This document shows, in pieces, positions 57,052 to 64,000 of a stretch of DNA of 64,000 nt; the stretch's first letter is position 1; every line of letters starts with the position of its first letter. The position numbers were made by a program, and so were the translations under genes. The DNA comes from Microvirga terrestris (lineage in GTDB: Bacteria; Pseudomonadota; Alphaproteobacteria; Rhizobiales; Beijerinckiaceae): the NCBI RefSeq assembly GCF_015694425.1, contig NZ_JADQDN010000004.1, positions 62,001-126,000 on the forward strand, read 5' to 3'. The notes beneath the pieces were generated by a model that searched no databases, was not told the origin of the DNA, and worked only from the letters and a program-made list of their open reading frames with translations.

Positions 57052-58191
57052 TCAGGCGGCGCCTGTCCCATGACCGGCCGCCACCTCCACCCACCGCCCC
57101 TCATGCGCGCTGCGCGCCATCGCATCCACCGTGCGCTCGATGCGGATGCCGTCCTCGAACGTGATCAAATGCGCCGCCTCGCCGTCGATGCGCCGGATCA
57201 GCTCGCGGCACTCGATAATCTTGAGGTCGTTGAAGCCCAGCCCGTGGCCCGGCGCCGGGATGAACTTGTCATAGGGCGGATGCTGCGGTCCGGTGAGGAT
57301 GGTGCGGAAGCCCTGTGTCTCCTTCGGCCCACCGACCGTGTAGAGCTGCACCTCGTTCATGCGCTCCTGGTCGTACACGATGGTGCCCTTGGAGCCGAAA
57401 AGCTGCACGGCGATGCGCCCCTTGCGACCCCAGGCGGAACGGTTGAGCGCAATCACTCCTGAAGCGCCGCTCTCCAGCTCGATCAAGGTCGTCGCGATGT
57501 CGTAGGTCTCGACCGCGCGGCGTCCGCCGCCTTGCACCGGCCGGTCCGCATAGGGCTTCGCCATGTGACCGCACACGCGTCGCACGCCGCCGAACAGGAC
57601 GCGGATCAGGCTCAAGGCATGGACGCCGAAATCGTCGAGCGCGCCATGACCCGATGTGGCCTCGCTCTTCCAATAGAAAAGCGCCTCCGGGTCCGCCATG
57701 AAGTCCTCGTCCATTTCAAGACGCACGTGGTTCACATCCCCGATCTCGCCCTCGTCGAGGAGGCGTTGGATCAGACGGATGATCGGGTTCTGGATATAAT
57801 TGTAGCCCAGCGCCGCAACTTTGCCCGACGCATGGGCGGCTGCCAGCATGCGCTCCGCATCGGGAAGCCGCGTCGCCATCGGTTTCTCGCACCACACATG
57901 CTTGCCCGCCTCCAGAGCCGCAATCGCCATCTCAGGATGAAAGGCATTGGGCGTGGTGATCGACACCACGTCGACGGCGGGATCGGCGACGAGCGTGCGC
58001 CAGTCGCCGGTGGCGCGGGCGAAACCGAGCTCCTGAGCCTTTCTGTCAGCCAGCTCCTGCGAATGCTCGGCCAGCACCGCAAGGCGCGGCCGCGCCACAT
58101 CTCCGAACACTGCCGCGACGGCGTTCCAGGCCAGCGCGTGACACTTGCCCATGTAGCCTGTGCCGATGAGGCCGATGCCGAGTGAAGTCAT
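57052..58191 (-). CDS. Gfo/Idh/MocA family oxidoreductase
   Basis: A 379-residue NAD(P)-dependent sugar or inositol dehydrogenase. The Rossmann motif is GLIGTGYMGKCHALAW at the N-terminus and the catalytic EKP motif is CEKPMATRLPDAE. The C-terminal part fits the family's larger (about 380-residue) branch. It lies downstream of an inositol-type ABC importer, and so may act on an inositol isomer or related sugar, alongside the smaller IolG at 62722. GGAGG precedes ATG 58191. The start overlaps the 3' end of a small membrane-protein gene by four bases. Confidence 0.9.
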   Translation of the reverse strand: MTSLGIGLIGTGYMGKCHALAWNAVAAVFGDVARPRLAVLAEHSQELADRKAQELGFARATGDWRTLVADPAVDVVSITTPNAFHPEMAIAALEAGKHVWCEKPMATRLPDAERMLAAAHASGKVAALGYNYIQNPIIRLIQRLLDEGEIGDVNHVRLEMDEDFMADPEALFYWKSEATSGHGALDDFGVHALSLIRVLFGGVRRVCGHMAKPYADRPVQGGGRRAVETYDIATTLIELESGASGVIALNRSAWGRKGRIAVQLFGSKGTIVYDQERMNEVQLYTVGGPKETQGFRTILTGPQHPPYDKFIPAPGHGLGFNDLKIIECRELIRRIDGEAAHLITFEDGIRIERTVDAMARSAHEGRWVEVAAGHGTGAA

Positions 58192-58556
58192 GTTGACCTC
58201 CGATGTTGAGCTTTGAGCAGCAGTCGAAACAGGAAACTGGCCGCGAGGAAGACCGAACCAAGCCAGAGAAGCACGAGAGGCGTGAGAACCGGAATTGCCG
58301 AGAGGCTGATCAGGACATCGATATCCTTTGTCCAAAGCATAGCCCAGGTCAGCACGCCGCCAAGAGGATCACTGCCTTCGCTCGATCCACAATCAACATG
58401 GATGAACCAGTCAGAGGTCAGGTAACAGCCATCCTGCTGCGGCGCTGTCTCATGATACGGCAGATGGACCGTGAACAGGAAGGTTGCCCTTAAGGCGAAG
58501 AGCCACCATGCGAACGCGAGTATCTCAGCAATGCGAAGAAGCACGCTCCTGATCAT
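58188..58556 (-). CDS. Small membrane protein (hypothetical)
   Basis: A 122-residue protein with three hydrophobic helices (about 8-30, 70-90 and 92-116) and a periplasmic-looking loop with two Cys. It shares a 4-base overlap with the Gfo/Idh/MocA gene, which suggests cotranscription. It starts 47 bases downstream of the ABC ATPase stop. I do not recognise it. It has lower GC than neighbours in the 58190-58600 stretch, a possible sign of insertion. Confidence 0.65.
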   Translation of the reverse strand: MIRSVLLRIAEILAFAWWLFALRATFLFTVHLPYHETAPQQDGCYLTSDWFIHVDCGSSEGSDPLGGVLTWAMLWTKDIDVLISLSAIPVLTPLVLLWLGSVFLAASFLFRLLLKAQHRRST

Positions 58557-58602
58557 GCATTCTTCCCGCTCATGCTTTCATGACCAGAGCAAGAGCGACA
58601 CA

Positions 58603-59387
<785 letters not shown>

Positions 59388-59388
<1 letters not shown>

Positions 59389-60530
59389 CAGCGCTCTCCC
59401 GTCACCTTACGGCGGATGAAGTTGTTGAACAGCACCGCGAGCAGCAGCATGGCGCCGAGGAAAACCTGGAACCAGTCGGAATCGAACCGCGTGTAGGTGA
59501 GGCCGATGGACACCATGCCGAAGATGATGGCGCCGAAGAATGCCCCGATGGCCGAGCCGTAGCCGCCGGTGAGCAGGCAGCCGCCGATCACCGCCGCGAT
59601 GATGGCCTCGAACTCCTTCTGGAACCCGCGCCGCGCATCGGTCGAGCCGGCATCGAGCACCGTGAGAACGGCGACCAGCGCGGCCGCAAAGGCGGTGAGC
59701 ATGAAGAGCGCGGTCTTCACCCGGTCAACCGGCACGCCGGAATTGCGCGCCGCATTGGGATCGCCGCCGGCCGCGAAAATCCAGTTGCCGGCGCGGGTGC
59801 GCAAAAGAATCCAGGTGGCGAGAAGCGCGAAACCGACGAACCACACGATGGAGACCGGAACACCCGTCACGGTCGGCGTGCCGTTGGGAAACTTGCCGAT
59901 GAGATCGTTGGCGGCGAGCCACGCGAAGACGCCCTCGAAGGCAACGCCGGAGAACAGCTCCCGAATGAGGCCCTCACCGGCCTGATCGCCGATGCCGCGC
60001 ATCTGGGTTGATCCGCCGGTGGCCCATTTGAGGCCCACCAGCGAGAGTCCGCGCAGGATGAACAGGAAGGCCAGCGTCACGATGAAGGAGGGCAGCCGGC
60101 TGCGGATGACGATCTGACCGTTGAGGCCCCCGAGCAGGGCCGCGACCGCAAAGGTGGCGACGATCGCCAGCAGCAGGGGCCAGCTGTTGAGGGTGAGAAA
60201 CGCGCCGAAGATGAGCCCGGTGAAGGCGACCATCGAGCCGATGGAGAGATCGAACTCGCCGCCAATCATCAAGAGCGCCGCTGCAATGGCGAGGATGCCG
60301 AGCTGGGCGGCCGGCGAGAGGATGTTCATGATTCCGGCGAGCGTGAACATGGACGCATCCGCCGTGGAGGCGAAGAAGATCGCGACCAGGATGAGGCCTG
60401 CCAGCGCCCCGAGCTCGGGACGCCGCATGATCTTGGTGACGAGGGAGACATCCCTCAGGCGCTCGTCCTGGATCTGCTTGACCGTCGGAGGCGGGCTGAG
60501 ATCCGTGGTCGGCTGAGTGGTGTTCACCAT
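59388..60530 (-). CDS. Inositol/sugar ABC transporter permease (RbsC type)
   Basis: A 380-residue permease of the ribose/xylose/inositol class with about ten helices. Typical segments are [20 protein letters not shown] and [14 protein letters not shown], then [19 protein letters not shown]. Extra residues (about 185-215) form a loop that lengthens it compared with RbsC (320). ATG 60530 is chosen over an upstream extension. It would form a homodimer channel with the single-domain ATPase, and with the periplasmic binding protein upstream. Confidence 0.92.
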
Positions 60531-60561
60531 GGGCGCCTCCCCGAAACAATACATAACATGA

Positions 60562-60592
60562 AAAGCCCGCGGTCACACGGATCGCGGGCTTT
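60562..60592 (-). terminator. Intercistronic hairpin after the binding-protein gene
   Basis: AAAGCCCGCG (60562-60571) and CGCGGGCTTT (60583-60592) form a perfect 10-base stem with an 11-base loop; on the minus strand a TTTT follows. It lies 9 bases after the stop of the binding-protein gene and about 30 before the permease ATG. It looks like a partial terminator that gives more binding protein than permease. Confidence 0.65.
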
Positions 60593-60601
60593 GAGTGGTG
60601 T

Positions 60602-61543
60602 TTAGCGGATGCCCTTGGCGGACAGGTCCACCACCTGGGCGGCCTTCTCCTTGGTGATCAGGTTCGGGCCGGAGGCCACGTCGCCGCCCGGCATCAGGCC
60701 GTACTTGGCGTAGTTCGCCAGGAACACCACCGGCAGATAGCCCTGGAGGTATTGCTGCTGGTCGATGGCGAAAACCGCCTCACCGGCGGCCACCGACTTG
60801 AGGAAGCCCGCCGACATGTCGAAGGTGGCAACCCGGATGGCACCGGTCTTGCCGGCTTCCTTCACGGCTGCAACCGATGGCTCGCCGGCCGTGCCGGCGC
60901 CGAGCGCCAGGATCGTGTCGACGGACGCGTCAGCCGCAACCGCCGCCTTCACCTTGGCGCGGATATCCGCCGGATCGTTGGTGACGGGGAGCACGGTCAC
61001 CTTGCCGCCGAAGCCCTCCGTGAAGCCCTTGCAGCGCAGATCAAGCGAGACGTTGCCGACCTCCTGGTTCACGCACAGGCCGACCTTGCCGCCCATCTCC
61101 TTCAGCTTGGCACCCGCGATGCGTCCGGCCACGACCTCGTCCTGCCCCACATGGAGCAGCGCGCCGAGCTTCTTCGACACGTCGGAGCCCGAGTTCATGG
61201 AGATCACCGGAATGCCGGCGGCCACGGCCTTCTGGATCGACGGCCCAAGCGCGGAAGCATCCGGAATCGACACGATCAGCCCGGCGGGCTTCTGGTTCAC
61301 GGCAGCATCGATGAGCTGGCTCATGGCGACCATGTCGAAGGTCTCGGGCGCCCGGTAATCGACCTGGACCTTCATGTCCTGACCGGCGGCCGCCACGCCG
61401 TTCTTGACCACGGACCAGAATGGGTCGTTGGCCTGTCCATGGCTGACGACGATGATGCGGGAATTCTGCTGCGCGGCAGCCGGCGCAACGGCCGCGAGGG
61501 TCAGGGCAGCGGCAGCGGCAAGACTGGTAACGAGTGATTTCAT
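60602..61543 (-). CDS. Inositol/sugar ABC transporter substrate-binding protein
   Basis: A 313-residue periplasmic binding protein of the ribose/galactose/inositol family (type I fold). A signal peptide ends APAAAQQ. The mature start IIVVSHGQANDPFWSVVKNG and SIPDASALGPSIQKAVAAGIPVISMNSG are typical of the family. It is the first gene of the importer operon and faces the RpiR regulator across a promoter containing a GGAA-N6-TTCC palindrome. With the downstream inositol genes this supports myo-inositol as ligand. Sugar specificity is inferred. Confidence 0.92.
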   Translation of the reverse strand: MKSLVTSLAAAAALTLAAVAPAAAQQNSRIIVVSHGQANDPFWSVVKNGVAAAGQDMKVQVDYRAPETFDMVAMSQLIDAAVNQKPAGLIVSIPDASALGPSIQKAVAAGIPVISMNSGSDVSKKLGALLHVGQDEVVAGRIAGAKLKEMGGKVGLCVNQEVGNVSLDLRCKGFTEGFGGKVTVLPVTNDPADIRAKVKAAVAADASVDTILALGAGTAGEPSVAAVKEAGKTGAIRVATFDMSAGFLKSVAAGEAVFAIDQQQYLQGYLPVVFLANYAKYGLMPGGDVASGPNLITKEKAAQVVDLSAKGIR

Positions 61544-61746
61544 CTGTTTTCTCCCAACTGGTATCTCATGCGCTCGATCTGCCAGAGATTTGGCTCAGTT
61601 GAACGCCGCGGCTTCCAGGGCCGCTGGTATGAGTGGTCAGAGAAACACCAGATGATTCGAGAGCGAATCGTCCTTTTCCTGGCGTTCCCTCTACCAATTC
61701 GGTCATTCCATTAAACGGAACGCCGGAACCTTTTTGTTTATATATT

Positions 61747-61760
61747 GGAATTTTTATTCC
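61747..61760. promoter_or_regulatory. IolR-type operator GGAA-N6-TTCC
   Basis: GGAA at 61747-61750, six bases TTTTTA and TTCC at 61757-61760 make a 14-base palindrome in the AT-rich divergent region between the binding-protein and RpiR-type regulator genes. The same consensus is described for IolR-type (RpiR family) inositol regulators of Sinorhizobium, as I recall. It would allow the regulator to control both the importer and itself. Confidence 0.7.
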
Positions 61761-61810
61761 ATTTTTGTAGGATTGGTGTCAAGGCCCGATCTGGAGCAGA
61801 AGGTCGGGCC

Positions 61811-62671
61811 ATGAGGGTGGGCAGGCGCATGGACGAGGCAGAGGTCACCACAGAGGCTCCGGACGATTTCGACGGACTTCGGACCCTTCTGCTCAGCCGC
61901 CACGATGCCATGCCCAAGCGGCTGAAGCAGCTCGCAGCCTTTGCCCTGGAACACCCCGAGGACGTGGCTTTCGGAACGGTGGCGGGCATTGCCGAGCATG
62001 CGGGCGTGCAGCCCTCGACTCTGGTGCGCTTTGCCAAGAGCCTGGGCTATGACGGCTTCTCCCACCTGCAGCAGATTTTTCGCGACCGCCTGCGGGAGCG
62101 CTTTCCGGATTATCGCGAACGCTTGAAAGGCTTGCGCGACGCCGAGGGGCATCACGTTCATGCAGCCTCCCTGCTCGATGGCTTTTCCCATGCGGCCGCC
62201 GTTTCGCTGGATCGGATGCGCGGCTCCGTGCGCCCGGAGGAGCTGGCCCGCGCCATCGAGACGCTGGCCAAGGCCGATACGATCTATCTCCTGGGCGCAC
62301 GCCGGGTGTTTCCGGTCATCGCCTATTGCGCCTATGCGTTCGGGAAGCTGGGGGTGCGGGCGATCCTCATCGACCATGTGGGCCAGCTCGGCCCCGAGCA
62401 GCTGGCGACCGCCGCCGGACGGGACGCGGTGCTGGCCATCAGCTTCACACCCTATGCGCCCGTCACGGCGGATCTCGCGGCCGCCGCCGCACTGCGCAAC
62501 ATTCCGGTCGTGGCGATCACCGACTCGGCCTTCAGCCCGCTGGTGACGAGCGCCGATGTGTGGCTGGAAGTGGCGGAGGCCGATTTCGGCGCCTTCCGGT
62601 CACTGTCGGCGTCGTTCGCGCTGGCGATGGCCTTGGCGGTCGGCACGGCGGAGAAGCGGGCGGAGGGCTGA
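61811..62671 (+). CDS. MurR/RpiR family transcriptional regulator (IolR type)
   Basis: A 286-residue regulator with an N-terminal RpiR helix-turn-helix (GIAEHAGVQPSTLVRFAKSL) and a C-terminal SIS domain (about 125-260) that binds phosphorylated sugars. It lies within an inositol locus, divergent from the importer and convergent with iolG, as IolR does in rhizobia. Inositol or a later intermediate such as 2-keto-myo-inositol or its phosphate would relieve repression. ATG 61811 is behind AGAAGG; ATG 61829 is also possible. The repressor role is inferred. Confidence 0.9.
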   Translation: MRVGRRMDEAEVTTEAPDDFDGLRTLLLSRHDAMPKRLKQLAAFALEHPEDVAFGTVAGIAEHAGVQPSTLVRFAKSLGYDGFSHLQQIFRDRLRERFPDYRERLKGLRDAEGHHVHAASLLDGFSHAAAVSLDRMRGSVRPEELARAIETLAKADTIYLLGARRVFPVIAYCAYAFGKLGVRAILIDHVGQLGPEQLATAAGRDAVLAISFTPYAPVTADLAAAAALRNIPVVAITDSAFSPLVTSADVWLEVAEADFGAFRSLSASFALAMALAVGTAEKRAEG

Positions 62672-62721
62672 CAGAGCCGTCATCCCGGGCGGCAAAGCCA
62701 ATCCGGGATGACGCGTGTTGC

Positions 62722-63711
62722 TTACAGCCGCACCGGCCTTCCACTCTGCGCCGACTCGGTTGCCGCGTCGGCCAGCCGCTGGGCCATGAGGCCGTCGTGT
62801 CCGGTCGGGTTGCACGGCTTGCCGTCGCGGATGGCGTTCAGAAACGTGGTGAGCTCGTCGCGATAGGCGTCCGCATAGCGCTCCAGGAAGAAGTCCTGCA
62901 CCGGATCGGCGGTGACGCCTGCAGCATTGGCCACCTCCACCGTCGTGCGATGGATGTTGCCGGCGCGGATCATGCCCTTCGAGCCATGGACCTCGATGCG
63001 CTGGTCGTAGCCGTAAGTGGCGCGGCGGGAATTGGAGATCTGCACGATCCGGCCCTTGGCGGTCTTGAGCATCACGGCCGCCGTGTCCACGTCGCCGGCC
63101 TGGCCGATGGCCGGGTCCACCAGGGAGGAGCCGACCGCGTGCACCTCCACCGGTTCGTCGCCCAGCAGCAGGAAGCGGGCCATGTCGAGGTCGTGAATCA
63201 TCATGTCCCGGAACAGGCCGCCCGAGGTGGCGATGTAGCTCACCGGCGGCGGGCCGGGATCGCGGGAGAGGATCGTGACGAGTTCCACCTCGCCCACCTC
63301 GCCATCGGCAAGGCGGCGGCGAAGGCTCGCGAAGTTCGGGTCGAAGCGGCGGTTGAAGCCGATCATGAGCGGCGTGCCGGCTTTTTCGACCGTGGCGAGG
63401 CAGGCCTCGATGCGGGCGCTCGACAGATCTACCGGCTTCTCGCAGAACACCGCCTTGCCGGCGCGCGCCCCACGCTCGATCAGGTCGGCGTGCGTCGTGG
63501 TCGGCGTGCAGACGAGAATCGCGTCCACATCGGAGCGCTCGACGATCTCGTCCAGGGACGCGACCTCGGCGCCAGTCGCCGCCGCCAGTTCCTGCGCCGC
63601 CGGGGCGTGCGGATCGGCGACCGCCACGAGGCGGGCATCGGGATGGCTGGCGGCATTGCGCCCGTGAATGCGGCCGATTCGACCGGCTCCCAGAACGGCG
63701 ATCCTGATCAT
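62722..63711 (-). CDS. iolG: Inositol 2-dehydrogenase
   Basis: A 329-residue NAD-dependent dehydrogenase that oxidises myo-inositol to 2-keto-myo-inositol. The Rossmann motif is AVLGAGRIGRIHGRNAA at the N-terminus and the catalytic EKP motif is CEKPVDLSSARIE. GGLFRDMMIHDLDMARFLL, with the catalytic Asp and His, matches IolG. Its size fits IolG (about 330). It is convergent with the RpiR regulator and divergent from iolC, whose product acts later in the same pathway. Confidence 0.92.
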   Translation of the reverse strand: MIRIAVLGAGRIGRIHGRNAASHPDARLVAVADPHAPAAQELAAATGAEVASLDEIVERSDVDAILVCTPTTTHADLIERGARAGKAVFCEKPVDLSSARIEACLATVEKAGTPLMIGFNRRFDPNFASLRRRLADGEVGEVELVTILSRDPGPPPVSYIATSGGLFRDMMIHDLDMARFLLLGDEPVEVHAVGSSLVDPAIGQAGDVDTAAVMLKTAKGRIVQISNSRRATYGYDQRIEVHGSKGMIRAGNIHRTTVEVANAAGVTADPVQDFFLERYADAYRDELTTFLNAIRDGKPCNPTGHDGLMAQRLADAATESAQSGRPVRL

Positions 63712-63749
63712 GTTTCCCCTCAGATCCTTTGCCGGCTACGGCAATATTT

Positions 63750-63763
63750 AGAATTGATATTCC
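63750..63763. promoter_or_regulatory. Second IolR-type site between iolG and iolC
   Basis: AGAA-TTGATA-TTCC (63750-63763) matches GGAA-N6-TTCC with one change. TAGAA-TAAACG-TTCTA (63779-63794) is a related palindrome 17 bases further on. Both lie in the AT-rich region 60-110 bases upstream of iolC and just before the iolG start. They fit control of the divergent pair by the same regulator. Confidence 0.5.
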
Positions 63764-63855
63764 AACATAAGTTGCTAATAGAATAAACGTTCTACAGCCG
63801 CAAGGGCCGACCGGCCCTCGCCCGGTGCTTCAAGCCCGAGAGCGGGAGGAATAGC

Positions 63856-64000
63856 ATGAAGCCAGCCCTCGATGTCATCACCATCGGCCGCTCCTCGGTC
63901 GATCTCTACGGCCAGCAGGTGGGCGGACGGCTTGAGGACATGGCTTCCTTCTCCAAGGCTGTCGGCGGCTGCCCGGCCAACATCGCCATCGGCACGGCAC
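63856..64000 (+). CDS. iolC: 5-dehydro-2-deoxygluconokinase IolC (N-terminal part)
   Basis: The window ends after 48 codons. The start PALDVITIGRSSVDLYGQQ, then SKAVGGCPANIAIGTA, is the N-terminus of a PfkB-family kinase and is characteristic of IolC, the kinase that phosphorylates 5-dehydro-2-deoxy-gluconate in inositol breakdown. GGGAGGA precedes the ATG. The rest of the gene, and probably iolDEB, lies beyond the edge. Confidence 0.9.
   Translation, partial: MKPALDVITIGRSSVDLYGQQVGGRLEDMASFSKAVGGCPANIAIGTA

Overview
This 64 kb window is GC-rich chromosomal DNA of an alphaproteobacterium, most probably of the order Hyphomicrobiales (Rhizobiales). A Methylobacteriaceae-type organism such as Microvirga is my guess, inferred from gene content and dispersed palindromic intergenic repeats, not from a search. 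The whole window is dense with metabolic and transport genes. I found no rRNA, tRNA, CRISPR array, prophage, integrase or insertion sequence.

Layout. 1-2099: end of a peptide ABC transporter operon (permease C-terminus and two ATPases). 2104-9416: an AI-2E/PerM-type membrane protein, an exported dienelactone-hydrolase-like protein, an M3 peptidase, and a sugar pair (aldose 1-epimerase and SMP-30 lactonase). 9493-18243: an amidase facing a branched-chain-type ABC transporter operon with a fused LivH-LivM permease, followed by a 2Fe-2S ferredoxin, its flavoprotein reductase and an M20 amidohydrolase. 18257-20841: an acetyltransferase, a small secreted repeat protein and a HAL/PAL-type ammonia-lyase with a long structured leader. 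21488-25847: ugpBAEC for glycerol-3-phosphate uptake, with a three-unit Pho box upstream. 26394-33014: a likely lysine-degradation block (Lrp regulator, FOXRED1-like oxidase, lysine 6-dehydrogenase-like enzyme, aminoadipate-semialdehyde dehydrogenase and a stand-alone ThDP enzyme). 33362-34624: a solitary YjhX-family protein and transaldolase.

34844-40332 is a valine/isobutyrate block: a LysR regulator divergent from mmsA, then an acyl-CoA dehydrogenase, two small membrane proteins and mmsB in a tightly overlapped operon. 40432-56651 is mixed: a SelD-associated-type flavoprotein, an O-antigen-ligase-like protein, an M20 aminoacylase, lactate permease, RibA, an EamA exporter, two lipoproteins, an SLC13 permease, an HI0933-type flavoprotein and RecQ. 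57052-64000 is a myo-inositol locus: two Gfo/Idh/MocA dehydrogenases, a ribose-type ABC importer, an RpiR/IolR-type regulator, and the start of iolC cut by the window edge. The divergent promoter carries a GGAA-N6-TTCC palindrome.

The least explained sequence is non-coding: a run of perfect hairpins with a nine-codon leader ORF upstream of yjhX (33195-33361), and a multi-stem transcript region behind a consensus-like promoter upstream of the ammonia-lyase (about 20842-21290). Several intergenic spaces hold dispersed inverted repeats of at least three families.
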